From Glycomyces algeriensis (lineage in GTDB: Bacteria; Actinomycetota; Actinomycetes; Mycobacteriales; Micromonosporaceae), in assembly GCF_027622855.1 (NCBI RefSeq), contig NZ_JAPZVR010000008.1, forward strand, positions 62,001-126,000: 64,000 nucleotides of DNA, read 5' to 3'. The translations under genes and the position numbers were made by a program. A model generated the notes under the pieces. It had not been told where the DNA came from. It made no database searches and was given only the letters and a program-made list of their open reading frames with translations. Of the stretch, positions 35,565 through 44,067 are shown one piece after another (the stretch's first letter is position 1; every line of letters starts with the position of its first letter).

Positions 35565-37363
35565 GCCGCCGCCACGGGGTTCTCGACGCTCACCCAGATG
35601 TCCTCGGTCGGCTTGGCGGCCAAGCGCATCGCAGTGGTGGCCTTGATCGGCCACGGGTGCCGCAGGACCGCGTCGGCGATCCACGGGTCGAGGTCGAGGT
35701 CGCGGACCGCGCTGGCGACCGTGGACCACCACTTCCCCGGGTCGGTGTCGGACCACTCGGCGAGTGCCCCGACGATCGCGGTGAGCGTCGTGGGGAAGAG
35801 CGCCGCGAGGAGTTTCGTCAGGCGCGCTTCAGGATCGGCCTCAACGAGGTCGCCCTCGACATCCGCCCACCCGTCAGCTGCAGGGACCCGGACGCCGCCG
35901 AAGTCCCGGTACACCAAGCTGACCGGCCGGTCCCCGGTGAAGGACGCGAGCGTGTTCTGCCCGTGCGCCTCGAGGGCGACGCCGGTCGCGGCGAACAGCC
36001 GCAGTGGCGCGAGCGCGACTCGGGTGAACGCGGCCCACCAGGCCTCCGGGTCGTCGCCGGTGAAGGCGACGGCGATCGGGCGGCCGTCGGACGGGCACGG
36101 CTCCGCGAGCGCCGCGAACGGGACCGTCCGGGGATGGCCGAGCGTATGCGGGGCGGGGCGCACGATCGCGGCCAGCCTCCGGTCGCGCTCGCCGTCGGCG
36201 GCCACGGCGCTGACGGCGGCTTCGGGCACGAGCGTGATGCCGCAACGGCGGGCCTCAGGGGCCAGCAGCTGCGCGATCGCCGGACCGTTGTGCATGGAGG
36301 CGGGCGAGACGTGCCGGACGGCAGAGGTCAACTGGAGGTCCACTGCGGTCTTGACGTGCTGACCGCCGATCGAGACGGTCCGCAGGCTCATCAGCGGCGC
36401 AGCGCCTTCGTGGACGTGGACTGGCGCGTCGAGTCCGTACCTGCGTGCCTGCCAGGGGTGCACGGGCACGCCGGTTCCCCCGGCGGGCGGGTTCGCGCCG
36501 TTGCGCCGGACCGTGTCGAAGGCGTACTCGCCCAGCGCGAACCTGGCCCGGTGCTCAGGCGCGTAGGCGCGGATCTCGTCGTCGGTGAGCTCGCCCCGGC
36601 TCCTGGCGAGCGGGTGGGTCGGATGCCCGAGCAGGACCGCCTGCTCGAACCAAACGCTCGGATCGGCGTGGAACGCGCTGGCGGCGGCCCACAGGTCGGT
36701 CGGGTGCGGCCGTGCCGCTTCGAGTGCGAGCGCGGTGCCGCGCACGGCGGCGGCGATCTCGGCGGTGAACCGCTCGGCGTGCGGCGAACCGGCGCTCAGC
36801 GACGCGGCGAGTTCGACCGCGGTGGCCCCGGTCGCCTTGCCCGGCAATGGTTCACGCTCGGCGGCGGCCTTGAGCCGGTCGGCGACGATCGCATCGGCGC
36901 GGCGTGCGAAGGAGGAACCCGCGGCCGGTTCCGGCTCGGCGCTCCTTGCGGTCCTCCGGGGTGCGGCGGGTCCGGCAGTGGCCGCAGCCGACGAGGCGAA
37001 ACCGCTGCCGCCCGCGCTGCCCGGCCGGCGTCGGCCGTCGTCGATCGCGTCGGCGCGGCGAGCCATGGGTGACTCCGCGGTTGCGGTGGGGCCGTTGCCG
37101 TCCGGGCCGGCCGGCACGAGGCGCCCGTCGTCGATCGCGCCGGCAGGCCGATCGGCTCCGGATGCCGCATCAGTGGCCGAGCCTGAGCCGCTGCCTTCGG
37201 CGCCGGCCGCGCCGGGACCGCCGTTCGCTTCACTGCCGCCGGTGACCGATCGTCCGGGATCCGAACCGGTGGCGGGAACGGTGCCGCTGTCGCCGGTTCG
37301 GCCGCCGCGCTTCGGAGCGTCCGTGTTCGCGGCGGCGTCGGCGTCTCGGTCGGTGGCGTTCAC
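35561..37363 (-). CDS. IucA/IucC-family NRPS-independent siderophore synthetase with a long repeat-bearing N-terminal extension
   Basis: The 600-residue protein is a complete synthetase that joins a carboxylic acid to an amine or alcohol with ATP. The core has LLGHPTHPLARSRG, VPVHPWQARR, an IGGQHVKTAVDLQLTSAVR nucleotide site, LEAHGQNTLA and VYRDFGGVRV. Before it lie about 150 residues of Gly/Ala/Pro/Ser-rich sequence. Within this, ARRADAIDDGR (101-111) and a shorter AIDDGR (76-81) echo the first core helix ARRADAIVADR (153-163). The GTG at 37363 is preferred over GTG 37372 because TACAGT lies exactly seven bases before it (leaderless). The operon continues into the fused synthetase. I found no DtxR/IdeR box. 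Confidence 0.88.
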   Translation of the reverse strand: MNATDRDADAAANTDAPKRGGRTGDSGTVPATGSDPGRSVTGGSEANGGPGAAGAEGSGSGSATDAASGADRPAGAIDDGRLVPAGPDGNGPTATAESPMARRADAIDDGRRRPGSAGGSGFASSAAATAGPAAPRRTARSAEPEPAAGSSFARRADAIVADRLKAAAEREPLPGKATGATAVELAASLSAGSPHAERFTAEIAAAVRGTALALEAARPHPTDLWAAASAFHADPSVWFEQAVLLGHPTHPLARSRGELTDDEIRAYAPEHRARFALGEYAFDTVRRNGANPPAGGTGVPVHPWQARRYGLDAPVHVHEGAAPLMSLRTVSIGGQHVKTAVDLQLTSAVRHVSPASMHNGPAIAQLLAPEARRCGITLVPEAAVSAVAADGERDRRLAAIVRPAPHTLGHPRTVPFAALAEPCPSDGRPIAVAFTGDDPEAWWAAFTRVALAPLRLFAATGVALEAHGQNTLASFTGDRPVSLVYRDFGGVRVPAADGWADVEGDLVEADPEARLTKLLAALFPTTLTAIVGALAEWSDTDPGKWWSTVASAVRDLDLDPWIADAVLRHPWPIKATTAMRLAAKPTEDIWVSVENPVAAA

Positions 37364-37376
37364 AGCCTGCACTGTA
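37364..37376 (-). promoter_or_regulatory. Leaderless promoter of the siderophore operon
   Basis: On the minus strand TACAGT (37376-37371) is followed by seven bases and GTG 37363. GGCGG and CCGCC, five bases apart, flank it upstream. A match to the iron-dependent regulator site (TTAGGTTAGGCTAACCTAA type) is not visible. Confidence 0.45.
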
Positions 37377-37596
37377 CTGGCGGAACCCGCCGGTGTGGAG
37401 GGTGCGATTGCTCACGGAGCGTGCGGTTACCCTGCGGCAGAGCCGAACTCGGCCTCCTGATCGCCGATGCGGAGACGGCGCCCGCGCTCGCCCGGAACCC
37501 GTCCGCGCGGAGGCCGTGGCAGCAGCGTTCGCGCGCGAGATCCCTGAGTCGATCGAACGGCCGGTCTCACCTGAGGCGAGGCCGGGGACGGCGGCC

Positions 37597-38859
37597 TCAG
37601 GTGCGCACGGCCGGGGTCCGGTCGTCGGTGCGCGGGCCCGGGATGGCGGCGAGGCGCATCCGCAGGGCCTGGAGCACCGGCAGGTCGTAGACCATGCCGC
37701 CGGCGGCGAGCCACAGTCCGATGTCGGTGGCGGCCTGGCCGACGGCGACGTCGTGGACGGCGGCGGTCTCGCCCGCGCGGGCGGTCTCGGGGAGGGTCGG
37801 CCACAGCACCCAGCCCTGCACGTTCGCGTCCGGCAGCGCCGCGTCGAGGGCCTTGACGGCGTCGGCGAGGTTCACCGAGTCCACATCGGCGCTGTCGCGA
37901 CCGACCGGCGCGCACAGCAGTGCGATCCGGTCGCCGCAGACGATCGCGTGCGGCACGCGCGTCTCCATGTCGACCGGCAGCGCCACGAACAGCCTGGCCG
38001 CGGGCAGGTTGGTGAGGACTTCCCGCAGGAGCTTCCCGGTGGACCGGTCGGCCTTCGGGCGGGTGCCGGCGGGCCCGAACGCGTTGAACTGGCGCAGGGC
38101 CCCGCCCACGGAGCGGCGCAGCGCGAGCGTGTACCGCAGGCGCTTAACCGTCCACGCCAGTGCGGCGCCGGTGAGCACGTACAGGCCCAGGGCCCAGCCC
38201 CAGGGCGTGGAGAGCCCGGCGAGCCAGATGACGGCGGCGGCGAACAGGACCGCGATGACGAGCCGGCCGGTGGGCGGGTTCGGTGCGGAGTCGGGGCGGC
38301 GTCTGAGGGCCCGGCTGGTCTGGACGAGCACGATGATGGCGATGGCGATCGTGACGGGGATGGCGAGGGCCAGGAACAGCCAGCCGTCGGCGGCGAACGC
38401 CTGCCCGAGGTAGCCGAGTCCGCAGAAGGCCCAGACGGCGGCGACGGCCGCGGTGAGTCCGGCCGCGGCCCAGGTGGAGGGCCGGTGGACGGGCCTGGTG
38501 AGGCGGAGGCGGGCGTGCCAGGGGACGGCGATGAGGGCGCCTTCGGTGGGGAAGCCCTGCGCGGCCGGCTGCGGTGCGGGCGAGACGTTCCAGCCGCGGA
38601 CTTTGCGGTGGGAGGGCTTGGCGGCGGCCCTGCCGTAGCGGCGGGCGGCGCGGCGGCCGAAGCGCAGCAGGTCGTACTCGCGGCGCAGCCCTGGGTGGGA
38701 GAGGGTCTCCCAGGCGCCTTGGACGAGGTGGAACTCGTCTTCGTCGCCGCCGCGGTCGGGGTGGGTCTCGCGCAGGCGGCGGCGGTAGGCGGCTTGGATG
38801 TCGGCCTTCGGGGCCTGCGGGCTCACCCCGAGGACGCGGTAGTGGTCTGGTTCGTTCAC
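37597..38859 (-). CDS. Membrane protein with N-terminal J domain
   Basis: The 420-residue protein starts with a J domain, EPDHYRVLGVSPQAPKADIQ then RRLRETHPDRGG (HPD motif about residues 31-33), which activates Hsp70 ATPase. Four membrane helices follow, in two pairs (for example LFLALAIPVTIAIAIIV and VIAVLFAAAVIWLAG), then a soluble C-terminal domain with LFVALPVDMETRVPHAIVCGDRIAL. GTG 38859 is chosen with GGGAG upstream. It is on the same strand as the dynamin/GrpE cluster, 467 bases downstream of it. It could recruit an Hsp70 to the membrane. No Hsp70 gene is in the window. Confidence 0.8.
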   Translation of the reverse strand: MNEPDHYRVLGVSPQAPKADIQAAYRRRLRETHPDRGGDEDEFHLVQGAWETLSHPGLRREYDLLRFGRRAARRYGRAAAKPSHRKVRGWNVSPAPQPAAQGFPTEGALIAVPWHARLRLTRPVHRPSTWAAAGLTAAVAAVWAFCGLGYLGQAFAADGWLFLALAIPVTIAIAIIVLVQTSRALRRRPDSAPNPPTGRLVIAVLFAAAVIWLAGLSTPWGWALGLYVLTGAALAWTVKRLRYTLALRRSVGGALRQFNAFGPAGTRPKADRSTGKLLREVLTNLPAARLFVALPVDMETRVPHAIVCGDRIALLCAPVGRDSADVDSVNLADAVKALDAALPDANVQGWVLWPTLPETARAGETAAVHDVAVGQAATDIGLWLAAGGMVYDLPVLQALRMRLAAIPGPRTDDRTPAVRT

Positions 38860-39326
38860 CACGCGGCTCCCGGTCGTTCGTGCGGGGACGGGCCGGTGCC
38901 CGAGAGGGGAGGCGGGCGTCGGTCTCGACGGTAATGGAGTCAATCTACCGCCGTATTGCCGCTTCGGGTGTCGCCAGGTCCGACATTTTCATACGGATGC
39001 GTCTCATTCATCGCGGCATGCGACGGCGATAGTGACACAGTGGAGTCGCCTTGTGCCGACGGGTGCGACCGGGTGCACGTCGCCAGTGCGCCGATGCCGT
39101 TCCGCGTCAGCGACTTTCGCACTGAGTGCGCGCTTGCCGTGCTCGGTGTCCCATTCGGCGGCCCATTGGCGCGTTGCCCAGTGGTGGCGACATCGGACAG
39201 TGCGCAATGTCGCCGGCCTCCATTGCCGATCGGGTCCCTTGCGGGCCGGAGGCGTCGGTGCCGGGCCGCGGACCGCGGTCCGACCGGTGCGGCGGGCGGC
39301 GTGCCGGGGCCGGCCCGAGCGGTCGG
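38860..39326. other. Intergenic stretch between the J-domain gene and the acidic-protein gene
   Basis: No gene is supported. GGCGACAT (39186-39193) and ATGTCGCC (39207-39214) form an inverted repeat with a 13-base loop that could end the dynamin/GrpE operon. A TACCGT box on the minus strand (38933-38928) may promote the J-domain gene. Confidence 0.35.
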
Positions 39327-39839
39327 TCAGCCCTGCCAGAACCGGGCGAGCGCGGACGCGGCGGGGTCGTCGACGTCGGCGATCGCGTACTCGGAGGCCT
39401 CGACCGAGCTGCCGGAGTTCACCCACGGCTCGGCTTCGGCCGAGCCGAGCACGTCCAGGTCGACCCACGGGTAGCCGTCGACCGGCTCGGGGACGTCCAG
39501 GTCCAGTTCGGGCGGGAAGCTCGGCGGGTTGTCGGCCTCGTCGACGAGCATGTCCTCGTACGTCGCGGCGTAGGCCGTCTCGTCGCCCGCGGGGGCGTCG
39601 TCGGCGTCATCGGCTGCGTCGTCTTCGAAACCGGCGTCGACGCTGAAGTCCTCTTCGAGCGCCTCGTCGCCCTCGAAGTCGGTGTCGGCCCCGTCGAACG
39701 CGAACGCGTCGAGGTCCTCGTCGCCGGGAACCTCCCCGTCGTCGAACTCGTCCAATCCGGGGGCGTCCGCGTCGTCGTCGAGGCCGTCGGCGTCGAAGTC
39801 CGCGTTGCCTTCGGGCTCGAAGGCGTCGAACTCATCCAT
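39327..39839 (-). CDS. Highly acidic, probably disordered protein
   Basis: The 170-residue product is rich in Asp and Glu and poor in Lys and Arg for its first 110 residues (DEFDAFEPEGNADFD at the start). It then has a shorter segment with aromatic and proline residues (PPSFPPELDLDVPEP, GYPWVDLDV) and ends in ALARFWQG. It begins at an ATG overlapping the stop of the upstream dynamin gene, with GAGGAGG in front, so it is co-translated. It may be a charged spacer or partner of the GTPases. I recognise no family. Confidence 0.65.
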   Translation of the reverse strand: MDEFDAFEPEGNADFDADGLDDDADAPGLDEFDDGEVPGDEDLDAFAFDGADTDFEGDEALEEDFSVDAGFEDDAADDADDAPAGDETAYAATYEDMLVDEADNPPSFPPELDLDVPEPVDGYPWVDLDVLGSAEAEPWVNSGSSVEASEYAIADVDDPAASALARFWQG

Positions 39840-41755
39840 CACGCATCCTCCTCGCCTGGGACGAGGGTGCGGGCCTTGGCCAGCACCTCGTCGAGCTGTT
39901 TGACCTTGGCGGCCATGGAGTCGCGGCGCTGCTTGAGCGCCGCCTGCTTCTTCGCCCGGGCGGCCTGGTCGGCCTTCTGGGCGTTCTCGGCGGCCGAGAT
40001 CCGGGCGTCGAACTCAGCGGCGCGGCGCTCGAGGGCGTCGTCCAGCGTGGAGTTGAACACGAACTCGACCTCGGTGAACCGGAAGCTGATCTCCTCGTTG
40101 AGATTGGCCCGCGCCTCGGCGATGACCCGCTGGATCCACTGCTTCGCGGCCTGGCGGTTGCCCTGGATCTTGCGGCGGTAGAGCAGGAACGCGGCGGCGG
40201 CGAGGCCGATGCCGACACCGGAGGCGGTCAGGGCGATCGCCCCGACCCCGGCGACGGCGCCGAGGCCGATCGCGCCGGCGCCCATGGTGACCGCGCGTCC
40301 GGCCATCATCGCGACACCCGCAGAGGAGGCCACGAGGAGCGCGCCGTCGGAGTTGTCGCCGCGGCGGGCCCGCCCGGAGGCGGCCGTGCGCAGGCCGGCG
40401 GAGATCGAGTTGGTGGCCTGGCGCAGCTCGTCGTCGTTGAACACCTGCCGCAGCACGCGTTCGGCCAGGAGCACGAACCGCTGGTGCAGTTCGCCCGAAA
40501 GGCGCGCGGCGATGCCCTGCAGGGCGATGTCGACCCGGTTCGGCAGGGATTCGAGCGCGGCCTTGTTGGCCTTCTCGACCTCGTCGAGGAGGGCCTCCTC
40601 GAGCTCCTGCAGGTGGGTGCGCAGGCGGCCCTGGACCTCGATCTTGGCGCGCTGGGTCTCGACGCGGAGGGCGAGGTTCGCCTTCTTCGTCTCGGTGCGC
40701 CGCAGTGCGAGGGCCTGCTTCTTCTCCTCCTTGAGGCGGTTGGCCGCCTCAGGGTCGGGGTCGTAGGCCTTCATGTCCGCGGCGGCCGAGACCGACAGCC
40801 GCTGGAACTCGGTGCGCACCGCGCGCACGACGTTCGCCGCGACGAGGGCCTTGCCGGCGGTCGCGACCTTGACCAGGGCCCGCTGCATCTTGCCGATGCC
40901 GGACTCCTTGGCCAGGGCCTGGCGGGTGGGGCCCTGCGAGTTGAGGGCGTGCTCGGCGAGCATCGCCGACACCGGGTAGTGCGGGGCGTTGCGGAACCGC
41001 GGGGCGTGCGCCTCGATGAGCGACCGGTTCTCCTCCATGACCGTGCGCCACCCGGGGTAGGTGTCGGTCTTGGTCAGCGCGAACACCACGAAGTTGACGC
41101 GCTTGGAGGCCTCGGTGAGGAAGTCCAGCTCGGTCTTGGCCATCGGGGACGACGCGTCGGTGACCATGATCAGGCACGTGGCCCGCCCGACCGCTTCGAG
41201 CGCGATCTGCGCGTGGTCGGGGTCGAGGCCGCCCGTGCCGGGCGTGTCCACCACGGACATGTGCTTGAGCAGCGCCGACGGGTGGCCCACGAGCATGCGC
41301 CGCGGCGGCACCATCCCCGGGGGCATCGTCCCCAGGCGGGTCGCCCAGTTGCGCAGGTCGCCCACGCCCAGGAGCATCGGGTCGGCCGCGCCGGGCTGCC
41401 AGGCGCGCACCGAGGCCTGCTCGGCCCACGCGAACTCGAGGTACGCCGTGGTCGCCACCTGGGCGTCCACAGGAGACAGACCGGGCATGCCGAGGAGGGC
41501 GTTCACCAGTGACGACTTGCCGCGCTTGGTCTCGCCCACGACGACGGCGACCGGCTTGTCCGGCTGCCAGCGCGACACCTCGTCGACTTCGGCCGCGGCC
41601 TTGGCGTCCACGGTCCGCAGGGACGCGTTGCCGGCCTTGGCCGCGCGCACGCACAGCTTGTGGATCTGCTGGGCCGGGTTCGGCTTGGCGGGGGCGGCGG
41701 CCTTCTTCGCCGGGGCCGGCTTCGCGGCCGGCGGCGGGGTGGCGGTGTCGGTCAT
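39839..41755 (-). CDS. Dynamin-like GTPase, IniA-like
   Basis: The 638-residue protein has a basic proline-rich N-terminus (AAKPAPAKKAAAPAKP), then a GTPase domain: GETKRGKSS (74-82) as G1, VVDTPGTGG as G3 and ALTKTD as G4. Long helices with KEEKKQALALRRTETKK form a stalk. A pair of hydrophobic helices near residues 470-540 would insert into or span the membrane (GALLVASSAGVAMMAG and GAIGLGAVAGVGAIAL). Size, GTPase motifs, the YPGWRTVMEEN stretch and the hydrophobic pair match mycobacterial IniA, a membrane-fissioning dynamin induced by cell-wall drugs. ATG 41755 overlaps the GrpE-like stop. Confidence 0.85.
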   Translation of the reverse strand: MTDTATPPPAAKPAPAKKAAAPAKPNPAQQIHKLCVRAAKAGNASLRTVDAKAAAEVDEVSRWQPDKPVAVVVGETKRGKSSLVNALLGMPGLSPVDAQVATTAYLEFAWAEQASVRAWQPGAADPMLLGVGDLRNWATRLGTMPPGMVPPRRMLVGHPSALLKHMSVVDTPGTGGLDPDHAQIALEAVGRATCLIMVTDASSPMAKTELDFLTEASKRVNFVVFALTKTDTYPGWRTVMEENRSLIEAHAPRFRNAPHYPVSAMLAEHALNSQGPTRQALAKESGIGKMQRALVKVATAGKALVAANVVRAVRTEFQRLSVSAAADMKAYDPDPEAANRLKEEKKQALALRRTETKKANLALRVETQRAKIEVQGRLRTHLQELEEALLDEVEKANKAALESLPNRVDIALQGIAARLSGELHQRFVLLAERVLRQVFNDDELRQATNSISAGLRTAASGRARRGDNSDGALLVASSAGVAMMAGRAVTMGAGAIGLGAVAGVGAIALTASGVGIGLAAAAFLLYRRKIQGNRQAAKQWIQRVIAEARANLNEEISFRFTEVEFVFNSTLDDALERRAAEFDARISAAENAQKADQAARAKKQAALKQRRDSMAAKVKQLDEVLAKARTLVPGEEDA

Positions 41756-42345
41756 GCCCGCACCTGGCCGCGGTAGACGGTGACGATGGGGTGGCGCAGG
41801 AGGCGGCCGCGGTCGGTGTACCCGATCTGCTCGGTGCGGGCGATGATGCCGTCCTCGGCGGGGGACCCGGCGGCGATCGTGCCGCCGGCCTCGTGCACCG
41901 ACGGGTCGAAGCGCTGCCCGGTCGCGTCGACCTGGGCCACGCCGACCTTCGCGAACGCGCCGTCCAAGTGCTGGGCCAACGCGGGGGAGGTGGCGCGGTC
42001 GCGCATCCAGATGCACGCCTCCACCAGGGCGTTGCGGTCCGACATCGCCTGGGCGGACTGGGCGGGACCCTGCAGCTGCTGCACCGGGATCGGACCCGAC
42101 GGGGCGGGCGCGAACGGCGCACCGGAGACCGGCGGCGCCGGCGGGGAGACCGGCCCCGGCCCGGCCGGAGCAGGCGCGATCGACCGTCCGGTGAGGACGG
42201 CCACGATCGCGGCGACGAGGACCGACCCGGCCCCGACGGCCAAGGTCACCGGATCGAACCCGCCGGTGAGGAACACCGCGCCAAGGGCGGCGGCGGCGAA
42301 GCCCACGAGGGCTCCCACCAGCGGTCCGCCGAGTCGATTCGTCAC
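41752..42345 (-). CDS. Membrane-anchored GrpE-like protein
   Basis: The 197-residue protein begins with two hydrophobic segments (LVGALVGFAAAALGAVFLTGG and VTLAVGAGSVLVAAIVAVL, each up to 21 residues and trimmed here to the core) and a proline-rich linker. The last 60 residues look like the beta-rich head of GrpE: RFDPSVHEAGGTIAAGSPAEDG and RGRLLRHPIVTVYRG. GrpE exchanges nucleotide on Hsp70. GTG 42345 follows AAGGAGAG. It lies between two dynamin genes on one strand and overlaps the second by four bases. Confidence 0.7.
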   Translation of the reverse strand: MTNRLGGPLVGALVGFAAAALGAVFLTGGFDPVTLAVGAGSVLVAAIVAVLTGRSIAPAPAGPGPVSPPAPPVSGAPFAPAPSGPIPVQQLQGPAQSAQAMSDRNALVEACIWMRDRATSPALAQHLDGAFAKVGVAQVDATGQRFDPSVHEAGGTIAAGSPAEDGIIARTEQIGYTDRGRLLRHPIVTVYRGQVRA

Positions 42346-42398
42346 AATGCTCTCCTTAGGTCGTGCAGTCGTCCCGCGCGGGGGCCGGGTTCGGGGGC

Positions 42399-43889
42399 TC
42401 ATCCGAGCCGCTGGGCGAGTAGATGGAAACCACGATGCACCACGTTCGCCACCCGCGCCTGGGCCGGCGTCGCGCCGCCGTTGGCGAACGCCCGCCAGCG
42501 CGCGGCGGCCTCGATGGCGGCGCGCCGCAGCTGCGGGCGGGCCTCACCGGGCAGGCCGAGGACGACGCTCGCGTCGTCGGTCAGCGCCAGGCGCGCGACC
42601 TCGGCCTCCATGGCCTCGGGCAGGGCGACCTGACCGGTGGTGACCTGGGCGGCGGCCTCCAGGAGCGGCAGCCGGTGGTACTCGGGGCGGGCGACGATCG
42701 ACTCGACCGCGCCCCGCAGCAGGTCGCGGTCGGCGGCCGGGCCCGAGGCCGCGGCGGCGTCCAGGCGGGCGAGCGCCCACCCGGCCTTGATGACGTCGGC
42801 GCGGACCCCGAAGATCTGGTGCAGCGTCTGGCGCAGGCGCGGGAACCCCGAGGCCGCGAACAGCAGCCGCACGAGCTCACCGGTCGCCAGGTGCGGGTTC
42901 GCGCCCAGGTGCGCGATCGCGAAGTGGATGCCGTACAGGTCGAGCCGCTCCAGCAGGCGCTGGCGCTGGTGCTGGTCCACCGGGCCCTCGGTCGACAGGA
43001 ACAGGCCCGCGGAGGCGAGCATCAGGGCCCGCTTGTCCTCGTCCAGCCCGGCGAGGGTCCGCAGTGCCTCGCAGTCGGCGGCCGTCAGCAGGCCCGCTTC
43101 GGCGGTCTCGGCGAGCAGCCCCACGACCGGGACCACGTCGCACACCGACCGGCGCAGGACCGCGGCCTGGTCCCCGGCGATCGGGCCGGCCACCGGCCAC
43201 GGGTCCTGGCCCGGGCCGGGCGCGAGCTTGTCCGCCTTGTTGTACAGGCCCAGTGCGTTCATGGGGGAGGACGACAGCTGCTGGGAGGCCTTCGCGAACG
43301 CCTGCAGCGCTTCGACGTCGTCGGCGCGGACCTGCTGGGTGAACACGTAGATGATCGCCTCGGCGGACTCGACCGCGGCGCGGGAGTCGTCGTCGACGTC
43401 GTCGGCGATCGGCGCGGCGAACAGCATCTCGCGCGCGGCATCGGAGATGTCGGTGTTGACCGACTGCAGACCCGGGGTGTCCACCACGGTCAAGTCCCGC
43501 AACCGGTCCGAGGACAGCTGCACGTCGATCATCGCGGCCTCGTCGGCCGGGATCGGCAGGGTCGTCGGGATCATCCCGTTCGCGTCCAGCGGCACCGCGT
43601 GCTTGGTCCCGTTGCGCGCCACCACGTCCACGCGGTCGGCCGGGCCGTACCGGAACTGGGTCACCACGCGCGTGCACTCACCGGCCGCGGTCGGCGCCAC
43701 GCGGCGTCCGATCAACGCGTTGACCAGTGTCGACTTTCCGGCTTTCAACCGGCCGGCGACCGCGACGCGCAGCGGCTGACCGAGCCTGGAGGCCACCTCC
43801 TCGACCACGGGGCGAGACGCGCCGCTGACCTTGCCGGCCAGCTCTTCGCACATGCCCGCCACACTCGTGGTGAGTTGCCCTGCCACCAT
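42399..43889 (-). CDS. Dynamin-like GTPase, IniC-like
   Basis: The 496-residue protein has G1 at 46-54 (GRLKAGKST), a switch region with APTAAGECTRVVTQFRYGP, VVDTPGLQS as G3 and LYNKADK as G4. The rest is helical without clear membrane spans. The sequence pattern around G1 and the length match mycobacterial IniC (about 493 residues). IniC works with IniA in membrane remodelling under cell-wall stress. It is the first gene of the minus-strand cluster, 54 bases before the GrpE-like gene. Start at ATG 43889 (GTG 43886 possible) with GAGAG close by. Confidence 0.85.
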   Translation of the reverse strand: MVAGQLTTSVAGMCEELAGKVSGASRPVVEEVASRLGQPLRVAVAGRLKAGKSTLVNALIGRRVAPTAAGECTRVVTQFRYGPADRVDVVARNGTKHAVPLDANGMIPTTLPIPADEAAMIDVQLSSDRLRDLTVVDTPGLQSVNTDISDAAREMLFAAPIADDVDDDSRAAVESAEAIIYVFTQQVRADDVEALQAFAKASQQLSSSPMNALGLYNKADKLAPGPGQDPWPVAGPIAGDQAAVLRRSVCDVVPVVGLLAETAEAGLLTAADCEALRTLAGLDEDKRALMLASAGLFLSTEGPVDQHQRQRLLERLDLYGIHFAIAHLGANPHLATGELVRLLFAASGFPRLRQTLHQIFGVRADVIKAGWALARLDAAAASGPAADRDLLRGAVESIVARPEYHRLPLLEAAAQVTTGQVALPEAMEAEVARLALTDDASVVLGLPGEARPQLRRAAIEAAARWRAFANGGATPAQARVANVVHRGFHLLAQRLG

Positions 43890-44067
43890 GCTCTCGCGTC
43901 CGCCCTCTCATCGTTCACTTGGCACCTCGCCGCCGACGCCGGTCTGCGGCATCGAAGGTTCCGCAATATCATGAGAGGCGTCGGCGTTCCGTCGACAAGG
44001 ACGACGATACAAACCGCAGCCGCCCGGCCGCCTCCCCCATTCGTGCCACAGCGTAAGGAGCCCCCTT

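Noticed and set aside
35565-35756. Upstream extension of the synthetase-decarboxylase gene to 35756
   Set aside because: The extension is antisense-like Arg/Gly-rich sequence inside the first synthetase gene. GTG 35564 overlaps its stop and starts the family homology.
37377-37596. An iron-regulator (DtxR/IdeR) box before the siderophore genes
   Set aside because: I looked for the TTAGGTTAGGCTAACCTAA-type site on both strands and saw no acceptable match.
39186-39214. A functional RNA at the inverted repeat GGCGACAT/ATGTCGCC
   Set aside because: The loop is long, no tail or conserved core is visible, and chance repeats of this size are common in such DNA. Left as a gap note.
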